The notes beneath the pieces are model-generated. The model had not been told where the DNA came from, did no database searches, and saw only the letters and a program-made list of their open reading frames with translations. This document shows positions 18,064 through 26,747 of a stretch of 64,000 nucleotides of DNA, in pieces. The first letter of the stretch is position 1. Each line of letters starts with the position of its first letter. The position numbers were made by a program, and so were the translations under genes. The stretch is from Mariniflexile fucanivorans. Its GTDB lineage: Bacteria > Bacteroidota > Bacteroidia > Flavobacteriales > Flavobacteriaceae. The DNA lies in the NCBI RefSeq assembly GCF_004341235.1, contig NZ_SLUP01000003.1, positions 248,001-312,000 of the forward strand. The letters run 5' to 3'.

Positions 18064-20612
18064 AATTTAATATTCAATGTTTTAGAACTATCTATTAATT
18101 TTCCTTTTAATTTTTTTGTTCCTACACCTTCTAAAGAAAAACTATCCAATTTCAATTCACCAAAAAGCACCGTTAAAACTGCTTCTTTATTCTTCACTTC
18201 GCAAGTTCCCCAACTATAACCATTGCTCCAAAAATATGTTCCTGGATTAGAGGTAAATGCCATCGATTTTTCTACACCTGAATAATGAAAACCTGAGCTT
18301 GCTAAAACCCCTGCCCATGCCATCATACTTCGGGCGTAATGATGCCCAAATTCTGCTTCATCGAAAGGATTTCTTTTTTTACCATCGTAGCGATCACGGA
18401 TATCTTGAATGGTTTTTAAGCCTTCTTTTTCCTGACCTTCATACAACATGCTCACGGCTGCTGTATGCTCAAAACCCGTCATCACCTCTGTAAAATATGG
18501 GAATGGCTGTTTAGGTCTTGTACCAGGATAAGCTGCCATCAATAAGGCAGATTCGTCCTTATAAGCGTACGAACGCATAAAGTTAGGATGTTTTACTAAA
18601 TTTTCACGGTAATTATATTTTAGAATGGCCTCGTTTGTTTTCTTGATATTTTCTTTATTGGCAAGATAACCCAAATCTAGAATATGCGCCATCACCTGCC
18701 CTACCAACTGATCGACAAGAACTCCTTCACCTAACTGATATTGAGGATCGTCTGCAACCAATCGTCTTTTTACGCGGATAAGACCTGTTGCAATATTATC
18801 TATGGACATAGGAGGTACTATTTTCTGTATATAATATTCGCCATTAAAAAGATTTTCATCTATCCATTTTGAACCGTTTTCGTATAACGAAGAACAAGTG
18901 TTCGCAAACTTTTTATCGCCTAAATAATTAGCCATTTCTTCTGTTGCTCGTAATGCTCCAAGATACCAAAAGCTCATTTGCGGATTAGGCCCATAATATT
19001 CTACATCCATGGTATTATGCTGACTTCCTTCCATAACCCCATCTTTATTGGCATCCCATCCGTTTGGAATCCAGCAGAATTCCATCGCTTTTTTTACGTG
19101 TGACCAATTTTTCTTCAGAAAGGCTTCATCGCCCGAAAGTTGCCATTCTCTATAGTATTTCATTATACTACCCATTTGTCCGTCTGCTGCAGCCAAACCA
19201 AAATTAGTTGCTTTTGTTTCTAATGGTAAATGAATACGATACGACATTAAACCTTCATTATTCGTGGCAAAACCAAACTCCACTTCACGCATATTTTGTG
19301 CAACATCGCCAAATAAGAAAGGAATTGTTTGTTCGTAATTCCATACATGGGTGCAGCTTCCATCACCACTTCCCTCATTATCTTTAATGCCTTCCCAACC
19401 TAAATAATAACCTGATTTGGTTTTAAAAGCCAATTGTGTTCTAAAATGAGCTAAATTAAATAATGCCGCTTCCTTTACTACATCAGGAAAATCACTATTA
19501 ATAAAAGCATCGACAAAGGTTTTGGTTTGTTTTTCCAATTCAGGAATTCTAGCTACATTTTTCTGCGCTACTTCCCATGAATCTTTATACTGCGTAGCAT
19601 AGTAATTACCAACATTATATTCATTATTACCCCATGCTGGACGATTTGGGAAACTCCAAGTAATAAAAAAGCGAATCTCTTTTTCTTCATTTGGAGCCAA
19701 AGTTGTTTTAACTGCTAAAGATCCCATATTGTTTTTTTGTTTAGAGGTTCTTTCTTCTAACAGTCCATCATCGGTATAATCATCCCAAAACTCTAGTGTA
19801 CTATTTCCCCATTCTCCAGGCTCCCATGCGGTTCTATATGATACTTCAGCATCACTATTGGTCAATAAACTAAACGTACCCCATTGTGCACTTTCTGTCT
19901 CAATTTCCTTGTTAGGAGTGAAATGAATTCCCTTTAAGCCGTTTTCTTCCTTATAAATATTTGTGCTTTCATAGGCTTTTCCTTCTTTACCATCAAACCC
20001 AATAAAATTAGGAATATTACCCGCTAAAGAAATGTTAATAGGCTTGTTGGTTGTATTTTTTACTTTATAACTCACTACCGCCAGTGGAAGACTACTATCT
20101 TCTGTATTCCCTGGTATCAAAGGATTAAATGCCCCCATGGTTACTTCAACTGGTAAATTTTTATCGCTTAATAAAACCTGTCCAAAAGGATAAGCCGTTT
20201 GAAAAGTGGCCTCTTCAAAACGTGGAAGACCATGGTTTGGAGCTTTCGATCCATAATAACCTTCGTCAAATCGAGTCGGTACCGGTCCTTCCAAAATTAG
20301 TGCTTGTGCCTCTTTGCCTTCTTCTTTTAAATAAATGGAAAAAAATGGCGCACGATTTATGACTTCTACTCCTGTATATATTGGATTGTATCCTTTGGCT
20401 GGGCGACTCATAATTTCCCAATCTATTAATGCACCATACCCACTTAATGATATAGTTCCCGTTCCTATACCTCCAACAGGCATAGCAATTCGGTCTATGT
20501 GATTTTGGTCGTATGTTTTAAGTATTGGCCATGTGTTTTTTTGCTGCGCACCTGTGTGAACAAATGCGCATATTAATATTACTAATGCGTAAAACTTTGT
20601 TAAACTCTTCAT
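18060..20612 (-). CDS. GH116-family glycosyl hydrolase (copy 2 of 3)
   Basis: An 850-residue exported GH116 enzyme (signal peptide ending VHTGAQ). N-terminal domain motif MPVGGIGTGTISLSG lies near residue 43. The likely acid/base Asp lies in HNTMDVEYYGPNPQM, around residue 536. CTHVWNYEQTIPFLFGD and the C-terminal GHHYARSMMAWAG block match copy 1 closely, while a segment of about 25 residues after PPMS differs in sequence (LIRVKRRL here). The stop codon overlaps the start of the 16648 sulfatase by 4 bases, and the GH117-like gene ends 1 base upstream, so the GH117-like, GH116 and sulfatase genes look like a tightly coupled trio. Linkage specificity is unknown. Confidence 0.88.
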   Translation of the reverse strand: MKSLTKFYALVILICAFVHTGAQQKNTWPILKTYDQNHIDRIAMPVGGIGTGTISLSGYGALIDWEIMSRPAKGYNPIYTGVEVINRAPFFSIYLKEEGKEAQALILEGPVPTRFDEGYYGSKAPNHGLPRFEEATFQTAYPFGQVLLSDKNLPVEVTMGAFNPLIPGNTEDSSLPLAVVSYKVKNTTNKPINISLAGNIPNFIGFDGKEGKAYESTNIYKEENGLKGIHFTPNKEIETESAQWGTFSLLTNSDAEVSYRTAWEPGEWGNSTLEFWDDYTDDGLLEERTSKQKNNMGSLAVKTTLAPNEEKEIRFFITWSFPNRPAWGNNEYNVGNYYATQYKDSWEVAQKNVARIPELEKQTKTFVDAFINSDFPDVVKEAALFNLAHFRTQLAFKTKSGYYLGWEGIKDNEGSGDGSCTHVWNYEQTIPFLFGDVAQNMREVEFGFATNNEGLMSYRIHLPLETKATNFGLAAADGQMGSIMKYYREWQLSGDEAFLKKNWSHVKKAMEFCWIPNGWDANKDGVMEGSQHNTMDVEYYGPNPQMSFWYLGALRATEEMANYLGDKKFANTCSSLYENGSKWIDENLFNGEYYIQKIVPPMSIDNIATGLIRVKRRLVADDPQYQLGEGVLVDQLVGQVMAHILDLGYLANKENIKKTNEAILKYNYRENLVKHPNFMRSYAYKDESALLMAAYPGTRPKQPFPYFTEVMTGFEHTAAVSMLYEGQEKEGLKTIQDIRDRYDGKKRNPFDEAEFGHHYARSMMAWAGVLASSGFHYSGVEKSMAFTSNPGTYFWSNGYSWGTCEVKNKEAVLTVLFGELKLDSFSLEGVGTKKLKGKLIDSSKTLNIKL

Positions 20613-20613
20613 G

Positions 20614-21666
20614 TTAAAATGCGATGTTATTTATTTCATACCGAAGCAAATGCGCCTCTCCATCACTTTGCATCATAGAAATACCCCAACCAGGAATTTT
20701 ACTGGCTTTATTTCCATTTTCTAAATGTGGTCTGTACAAACCTGGAGCCATAGGAATGGTGGTTAAGTTTTCTTCAAGAGGTGTAAAATCCAAGCCATCT
20801 TTAGCCCAATGAATGGATTTACTTAAAGATGCAAGCGATGCAACGCCTCCGTTTTGATTCCAAATCAGCACTTCGTGTCCTTTTTCTATTAAAGGTTTTG
20901 AATATTTTTGAAAAGGGCCTTCTGGTTGACTCGCCATAGCGACTCCCATTTGTGTACGTTTTGGACCTTCTTTTCCATGTTCTATGCATCTTCCTTTGTA
21001 GTATAACCATATTTTGCCATCACGAACGAGTAAACTAGCATCATCTACTCGGTAACTATCAAAATCTGAAGGAACTTCGCTATGAGGAATAACAAGATTG
21101 TTTGGTAATCTTTTAAACAGACCATCAGGACTATCTGCCACCGCAACACCAATGCCTGTAAAATCGGTTGTGCTGTTGCCTTCAAATTTCTTATCAGGAT
21201 TCCCAGGCGTAGGTTGAACCCCTGTGTAATACATATAATATTTACCCTTGTAAACTAAGATGTTTGGCGTAAAAACAGAGTGGTTATCAAATGCGCCCTC
21301 AGCACCTAAACCCAGAGCCATACCTTGTTCTTTCCATGTGTGTCCCTCATCTTCAGATGTAGCATACCAAATAGTTCCCCAATACCCCGATCTTATAGGT
21401 TTATCCATACGCGTATACCAGATATAATACTTGTTTCCAACCTTAATAATATCACTTGGATCTCTTCTATTGTACTTAGGATCCATTCCTATTCCAGTCA
21501 CCTCTGAATATGAAAAATTTACGGGTTCTGTTTTTTTTGTTTCATTTACAATTTCTTCCTTATTTTCTGTTTTTTTAGAGATTTTGTTTCCACAAGCATA
21601 CAATAACAATATTGCCATTATGGTAACTGGTAAATAGGTATAGGTTGCTTTATATTTAATCTTCAT
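20614..21666 (-). CDS. GH117-like five-bladed beta-propeller glycosidase, lipoprotein
   Basis: A 350-residue lipoprotein (lipobox ending LLYAC, Cys25) with an acidic/Lys linker. Residues 50-350 form a GH43/GH117-type propeller. Signature segments are NRRDPSDII--GNKYYIWYT (Asp69), SVFTPNIL, VDDASLLVRDGKIWLYYKG (Asp207) and EKGHEVLIW (His262, Glu263). The RRDPS start and the GHE motif match alpha-1,3-(3,6-anhydro)-L-galactosidases of GH117 (three acids spaced about 155 and 58 residues in characterised members, 138 and 56 here). That would suit an agar/porphyran-type substrate, but related propellers act on other sugars. No zinc or T9SS features. It sits between the 21687 sulfatase and a GH116 gene. 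Confidence 0.78.
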   Translation of the reverse strand: MKIKYKATYTYLPVTIMAILLLYACGNKISKKTENKEEIVNETKKTEPVNFSYSEVTGIGMDPKYNRRDPSDIIKVGNKYYIWYTRMDKPIRSGYWGTIWYATSEDEGHTWKEQGMALGLGAEGAFDNHSVFTPNILVYKGKYYMYYTGVQPTPGNPDKKFEGNSTTDFTGIGVAVADSPDGLFKRLPNNLVIPHSEVPSDFDSYRVDDASLLVRDGKIWLYYKGRCIEHGKEGPKRTQMGVAMASQPEGPFQKYSKPLIEKGHEVLIWNQNGGVASLASLSKSIHWAKDGLDFTPLEENLTTIPMAPGLYRPHLENGNKASKIPGWGISMMQSDGEAHLLRYEINNIAF

Positions 21667-21686
21667 TCGATTTTTATTTAGTTTGT

Positions 21687-23279
21687 TTAATTAACTTCAC
21701 TTCCCCACCAATCCTCATTAGGTTTCCAATCTGGACTAAGCATTTGTTTTCTTTGGTTTTCTAACCTTGGCATGAGTTTGTTTTTATTATTTTCCAAACG
21801 TTTATTCCAAGCTTCCTCATCCCAATCTGGATCAACTTCAGCATATTGAGTCTGCATGGATTCTAACCAATCCATTAATTGTTCTTTCAATTCTTGAGCT
21901 TTCTCTTTATTTTGTTCTGATAGATCGTTGACCTCACCTAAATCTGTACTCAAATCATACAATTCTATATGACTATCTTCCCAATAATGAATCAATTTCC
22001 AATCATCCTTTCTCATAATAGACACAGGTTCTCCTCCTTGATTTCCATAATGCGGATAGTGCCAAAATAGAGGTCTGTCTGCAATTTTATCGCCGTTTAA
22101 AAGCGGTTTTAAACTGACTCCGTCTGCGTGATTTTGAGGTCTTAAAGGAATATTGGCTAAATCCAAAAGCGTAGGAAATAAATCGGCACCAGATACCATT
22201 TCATTTATTTTAGCACCTTCTTGATGCATCCATGGTACATAAATAAAATATGGCACACGCAGTCCGCCCTCCCATTGATAGCCTTTTCCACCTCTAAGTG
22301 AAAGCTGATTGGTAGAGAAATCATCGCCAGAGGTTACGCCTCCATTATCTGAAGTAAAAATGATAATCGTATTTTTATCCAACCCGTTTTTTTTCAGCGT
22401 TTGCATTACGCTTCCTATGGCTTCATCCACTTGCTCAATTAAACCAGCATAAACAGGGTTATCTTGGTGTTTTCTAACTGGTAATTCGTGTTCCATTTCA
22501 AAACCTTTTTCAGCAATGCCCATTTTTTTTGCTTTGTCTCTATACTTTTTCCATTTTTCTTTAGTAGTTTGAATGGGTGCATGCACTGCGTAAAAAGATA
22601 AATACGCCAAAAATGTGGTGTCTTTATTTTTTTCAATGAATTTTGAAGTTTCTTTGGCTAATTTCATTGAAAGTGACATGCCTCTTTCTTCTGGATAATC
22701 TTTCATATTTGGATTATTGAAAGGTGAAAAATAACCGCCGCTATAAGGGCCTCCTTTTTCGTAACCGCCTTGGTTGATATCAAAACCATGATCGGTTGGT
22801 AAAGAGTTTTCTGCCGCACTTCCTAAATGCCATTTTCCAGCAAAAAAAGTAGCGTAACCATTCTCCTTTAGCACTTCTGGCAAAGTCACATCGTTTTGGT
22901 CTAAATGATGTTTATAATCTGGCGGTAGTAATTTGGTATATCGGTTCTTTTTTTTCCACTCCAGACCTGTGGGTGCCCCTTCAAATTGGGTAATACCATG
23001 TCTGGCGGTAAATTGACCATTCAGCAAACTGGCTCTCGAAGGACTGCAAACTGCACACGTAGCATAACCATTGGTAAAAATATTACTTGATTTCGCCAAA
23101 GCATCAATGTTGGGTGTTTCATAATATTTGCTTCCCATGACGCTTAAATCTTCATAGCCTAAATCATCAACCACAATAAAAAGAATGTTAGGCTTGGTTA
23201 CTTCAGAAATTTGATTTTTGGTTTTGCATGATACCAATAAGAGGGCTATAAATGCAAAAATAAATGCTGTTTTTTTCAT
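21687..23279 (-). CDS. S1-family sulfatase, lipoprotein
   Basis: A 530-residue sulfatase. The frame extends to 23330, but the Met at 23279 is preferred because it begins a standard lipoprotein signal (FIALLLVSC, Cys18) and leaves a normal 16-base gap after GH97. Metal ligands are in VVDDLGYED. Formylglycine Cys78 lies in CSPSRASLLNG, with Asn in place of Thr in the last triplet. GKWHLGS and TSDNGGV are intact. Close to the 372-1880 enzyme in the N-terminal and C-terminal signatures, but longer at the C-terminus, with a charged tail rich in Trp, Asn and Lys (WNKRLENNKNK, then PNEDWWGSE). Confidence 0.93.
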   Translation of the reverse strand: MKKTAFIFAFIALLLVSCKTKNQISEVTKPNILFIVVDDLGYEDLSVMGSKYYETPNIDALAKSSNIFTNGYATCAVCSPSRASLLNGQFTARHGITQFEGAPTGLEWKKKNRYTKLLPPDYKHHLDQNDVTLPEVLKENGYATFFAGKWHLGSAAENSLPTDHGFDINQGGYEKGGPYSGGYFSPFNNPNMKDYPEERGMSLSMKLAKETSKFIEKNKDTTFLAYLSFYAVHAPIQTTKEKWKKYRDKAKKMGIAEKGFEMEHELPVRKHQDNPVYAGLIEQVDEAIGSVMQTLKKNGLDKNTIIIFTSDNGGVTSGDDFSTNQLSLRGGKGYQWEGGLRVPYFIYVPWMHQEGAKINEMVSGADLFPTLLDLANIPLRPQNHADGVSLKPLLNGDKIADRPLFWHYPHYGNQGGEPVSIMRKDDWKLIHYWEDSHIELYDLSTDLGEVNDLSEQNKEKAQELKEQLMDWLESMQTQYAEVDPDWDEEAWNKRLENNKNKLMPRLENQRKQMLSPDWKPNEDWWGSEVN

Positions 23280-23295
23280 ATGACTATTTTCAATT

Positions 23296-25209
23296 TTATT
23301 CAGGTCTAATCCACATACAATGGCCTCCACCTGCTACCATTTTAGCTTTTACTATATCACCCTTTTTCACGGTGGCTATTCGTACTTGGTAAGCTTCAGG
23401 ATTTGTTTTACTGTCTGTTTCTTCCGTGTCTTCATAATACGTGATGATGTAGTTTTGATTCTCTTTTAGAAAGTCTAAAGAAATATCTAAAGTTCCACCT
23501 TCAACATGAACAGAGCCAATAAACCACGCGTCCCCATGCCTTCTTGCTGTGGAAAGGTATGTATCCATTTTAGAATGCAACACGTTGCTTTCATCCCATT
23601 TACCAACGGGCATTTCTTGAATAAACTCAAATAAATCTTGTTTGGCCGCATAGGCTTCTGGCGCATCTGGAATACAAACCAAACCACTAAATATTATTAA
23701 AGTTCTTGCTGCCTCTGCAACGGATGTCGTTTGTAAAGAATTTAATTTTCTGGGGCCTTTTTCTCGTTTACCAGCATTGACTCCTGTGATATCAAAAATA
23801 CCGTTGTTCATATCCAAAGGTCCTTGAATAGCGTTTATAAGTGCCATTCTTATAAAGGTTTTTGGGGTAAATGCACGTCTTGAATCTTGTTGTGCATGGC
23901 AAAATTCTTTTGCAATAGCATTGGGATATGTTCTAGACACCCCTGTAAATGGTACAGGACCATCATGGAAATCTATCAACAAATTACTTTCTGCACTCAT
24001 TCGGATGGCATCTCTTGTAAAGGGTACATCGGAGCCCATAAAACCATATTTAATGCCTTTCATTCCTAGAGATTTGTAATATGGAAATAAGGCTTCGTCT
24101 CCATAATTACCTTGTCTTCTGTCGTAATATAAAAGTAGCGACACACCTTTTTCTTTAGCATATTTGGTAACTTTATCTAAATCTAATTTATCGGACATTT
24201 CTATATATCCCGGTTTTACAGCGGTGTACCAAGCGTCATCAATTAAGAAATACTCAATATCATTTTCAGCAGCAAAATCTATAAAACGGTAATAGCTTTC
24301 GTTATCAATTCCATAGGTAAATCCATCTTCTGCTTGATACCCATGCACTCTCCAATCCCATAAAGTTTTACCCGGTTTAATCCATGATGAATCTTCAATC
24401 TGGTTAGGAGCTGCTACATTTAATGGAACTGTATTCGTCAATAAATCGCCTATATTATTTTCTATAAGAATGATGCGCCATGGGGTTATCAAACTTTTTT
24501 CATCTGAAACAAAATCATTTTTAGAGACTAATTTATTGCTATTCGTATCAAATTTAAAATTGATAACATCAAATCCTGAAGCACTGATTAAATCGGATTC
24601 TAAAAGTGATAAGAATTGGTTTTCTCCGTTTTCAACAACTAAAGGCATTTTTAATTTTTTCTTTTGGGTATCCAAATCGCCTAGATCTGCAACGGCTACA
24701 GGACCAAAAGGCTCTCCTTCTCCTGCTGGTGAATATAAATTACTTGTATTAGGCAATCCGTACTCCATAAAAAAAGAAGGCTTCATATCTGCCGGGGTTT
24801 CATCTACTTTAAAGCGAAAAGCAACACCTTCATTATAAGTTCTTACATAAAGTTTTGCAGGTATGCCTTCGTAATTTAAGGATACTTCCAGTTCATTATA
24901 ATTATCTTTAATTTCACTAAACTGTCCCCAAACTGGATGCCATGTTTCATTTACTTTATTTACTTTAGTTTCTAAAACCTCAACTTCTAGACCTTGCAGA
25001 ATCGAAATTTCTGAATTTGAAATAATATCTGCATTGTTTCCAAAAAGGTTGTATTTCAAATTCTTTTCTTTGCTTTCCAATGTAATTCTAACTTCACCAT
25101 TCGGAGACTTAAGCTCTAATTGATTTAATTGCGAACAACTACAGAGTGAAATGGCAAAAAATACAGCAAGTAGATTTTTTGTTATTTTTAAGAATTTTTG
25201 ATTTTTCAT
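23296..25209 (-). CDS. GH97-family protein with non-canonical active site, lipoprotein
   Basis: A 637-residue lipoprotein (SLCSC, Cys25) with the GH97 plan: N-terminal beta domain beginning LELKSPNGEVRITLE, a barrel with WDWRVHG, FLIDDAWY (residues 321-328), GMKGIKYGFMGSD (382-394), LIDFHDGPVPFTG (411-423), RTYPN and GPLDMNNGIFDI, then a C-terminal beta domain. Known retaining GH97 alpha-galactosidases carry a nucleophile Asp in KVDF; here that position is Gly389 (KYGF). Inverting SusB-type enzymes use Glu in HE and in GTE; here these positions read HD (Asp416) and AQQ (near Gln441). The catalytic set is therefore unusual for either mechanism, and Asp413, Asp416 and Glu435 are candidates. A role on alpha-glycosides is likely; details are open. 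Confidence 0.87.
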   Translation of the reverse strand: MKNQKFLKITKNLLAVFFAISLCSCSQLNQLELKSPNGEVRITLESKEKNLKYNLFGNNADIISNSEISILQGLEVEVLETKVNKVNETWHPVWGQFSEIKDNYNELEVSLNYEGIPAKLYVRTYNEGVAFRFKVDETPADMKPSFFMEYGLPNTSNLYSPAGEGEPFGPVAVADLGDLDTQKKKLKMPLVVENGENQFLSLLESDLISASGFDVINFKFDTNSNKLVSKNDFVSDEKSLITPWRIILIENNIGDLLTNTVPLNVAAPNQIEDSSWIKPGKTLWDWRVHGYQAEDGFTYGIDNESYYRFIDFAAENDIEYFLIDDAWYTAVKPGYIEMSDKLDLDKVTKYAKEKGVSLLLYYDRRQGNYGDEALFPYYKSLGMKGIKYGFMGSDVPFTRDAIRMSAESNLLIDFHDGPVPFTGVSRTYPNAIAKEFCHAQQDSRRAFTPKTFIRMALINAIQGPLDMNNGIFDITGVNAGKREKGPRKLNSLQTTSVAEAARTLIIFSGLVCIPDAPEAYAAKQDLFEFIQEMPVGKWDESNVLHSKMDTYLSTARRHGDAWFIGSVHVEGGTLDISLDFLKENQNYIITYYEDTEETDSKTNPEAYQVRIATVKKGDIVKAKMVAGGGHCMWIRPE

Positions 25210-25286
25210 GATGGTTTAAAAATAATTATAATATTAAAACAGTAAATATAAAGCAAAAAAATAAACTAGTAGGGTCTGGTATGTTT

Positions 25287-26747
25287 TTACTTAACTAAGG
25301 GTTTTGGGTTTTCAATAAATGCTGCCGGACGGCTATTTTTTTCTAATTCTTTTTCAAATTTTGAAGCATACATTCTAAGCTTAGAGACCATATCAGGATA
25401 TTGCTCTAAAACGTTGTTACTTTCACTCATATCATTTTCTAAATTATAAAGTTCTGGTGAAGATTTACCTGCAATCCGCAGTTTCCATTTTCCGGATCTA
25501 ACAGCCTCTAAAGTTTCTCCACTATAATAAAAAAACTTGTCGTGAGGACTTATGCTTTTACCTTGTAAAACCGAAAAAATATCTTTTCCATCTATAATTC
25601 GATCTATTGGAACTTCCGCCTTAGCCAATTTTGCAAAAGTTGGTAATAAATCCATGGTTGTTAAAAGTTCATTGTTTACTGAGCCCGCAAGAATTTTATT
25701 TGGCCATCGCACTACAGTTGGCATACGCATACCTCCTTCAAACGTACTCCCCTTTTTCCCTTTTAATGGGGCTGCACTTCCTATTGTTGGTCCATTATCT
25801 GAAGTGAAAATGACACATGTATTTTCATCTAATCCATTTGCTTTTAACGCATCTAATATTTGGCCAACCGACCAGTCTATTTCACTAATAGTTTGCGGGT
25901 AAATTTTATCTCTGGTTTTGTAATCAACACCTACTTCATTTTTCAATGACTCTTTTACTTCTTTTGGAGCATTTTTCATAAACTCTGGAGAAGCCAATAA
26001 CGGTCTGTGCGGACTTGTATGAGGCAGGTAAACAAAGAACGGTTCATCTTTATTTTTTTCAATAAAACTAACAGCACGTTCGGTGATGCGTTTGTTTAAA
26101 AAATCTGCATTGGGATCCATTTCTACAACCATTTCGCCATCAAGTAATGGTAACGATGGAAAATTGTATTTTTTTTGTTGTTGATGAAATGGATGAATAT
26201 CATGACTGTATGGAATTCCGAAAAACTCATCAAATCCTTGTCGGGTAGGTAGAAATTCAAGTTGGTCACCCAAATGCCATTTCCCGAACATGCCGGTTTT
26301 ATATCCTACACTTTTTAAAACTTCTGCTATCGTGATTTCCTCAGGATTAAGTCCTTTAGGATCTGCAGCCAGCAAAACTGGAAAATTAGTTCCTGTAGCT
26401 AAACCTACTCTTTTTGGATAACTTCCGGTCATTAACGCCGCACGAGAAGGCGTGCAAAGTGGTGCTGCCACATAAAAACTGGTTAACTTAGCTCCTTCGG
26501 CAGCCATTTGATCAATTCTTGGTGTTTTTACATGCGTACCTCCAAAACAACTTAAATCGGCATAGCCTTGATCGTCTGTAAAAATGATGATGAAATTAGG
26601 TGGTCTATCTGTTTGTTTTGGTTTTTGTGAATATCCTGAAAAGAAGCAAAAACATATAATCAAAAAAGTTAAATAGCTTGAATTATTCACAAGTGTTTCA
26701 GTTTTTTTAATTATTGAATCTAAATCCATTCTTTTTCCGATTTTCAA
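25287..26747 (-). CDS. S1-family sulfatase coupled to GH116
   Basis: A 486-residue sulfatase whose start overlaps the stop of the upstream GH116 gene by 4 bases. This places about 25 residues before the hydrophobic signal segment ([16 protein letters not shown]); Met7 is an alternative start. Metal ligands are in FTDDQGYAD. Cys98 in [17 protein letters not shown] is the formylglycine site. FGKWHLGDQ and TSDNGPT are intact. It is a near paralog of the 16648-18063 enzyme. The 77-base gap to the following GH97 gene is the largest within the operon and could hold an internal processing or promoter site, though I see no clear motif. Confidence 0.93.
   Translation of the reverse strand: MKIGKRMDLDSIIKKTETLVNNSSYLTFLIICFCFFSGYSQKPKQTDRPPNFIIIFTDDQGYADLSCFGGTHVKTPRIDQMAAEGAKLTSFYVAAPLCTPSRAALMTGSYPKRVGLATGTNFPVLLAADPKGLNPEEITIAEVLKSVGYKTGMFGKWHLGDQLEFLPTRQGFDEFFGIPYSHDIHPFHQQQKKYNFPSLPLLDGEMVVEMDPNADFLNKRITERAVSFIEKNKDEPFFVYLPHTSPHRPLLASPEFMKNAPKEVKESLKNEVGVDYKTRDKIYPQTISEIDWSVGQILDALKANGLDENTCVIFTSDNGPTIGSAAPLKGKKGSTFEGGMRMPTVVRWPNKILAGSVNNELLTTMDLLPTFAKLAKAEVPIDRIIDGKDIFSVLQGKSISPHDKFFYYSGETLEAVRSGKWKLRIAGKSSPELYNLENDMSESNNVLEQYPDMVSKLRMYASKFEKELEKNSRPAAFIENPKPLVK

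Noticed and set aside
23280-23330. Longer start for the 21687 sulfatase
   Set aside because: It overlaps the GH97 gene and would place extra residues ahead of a normal lipoprotein signal.
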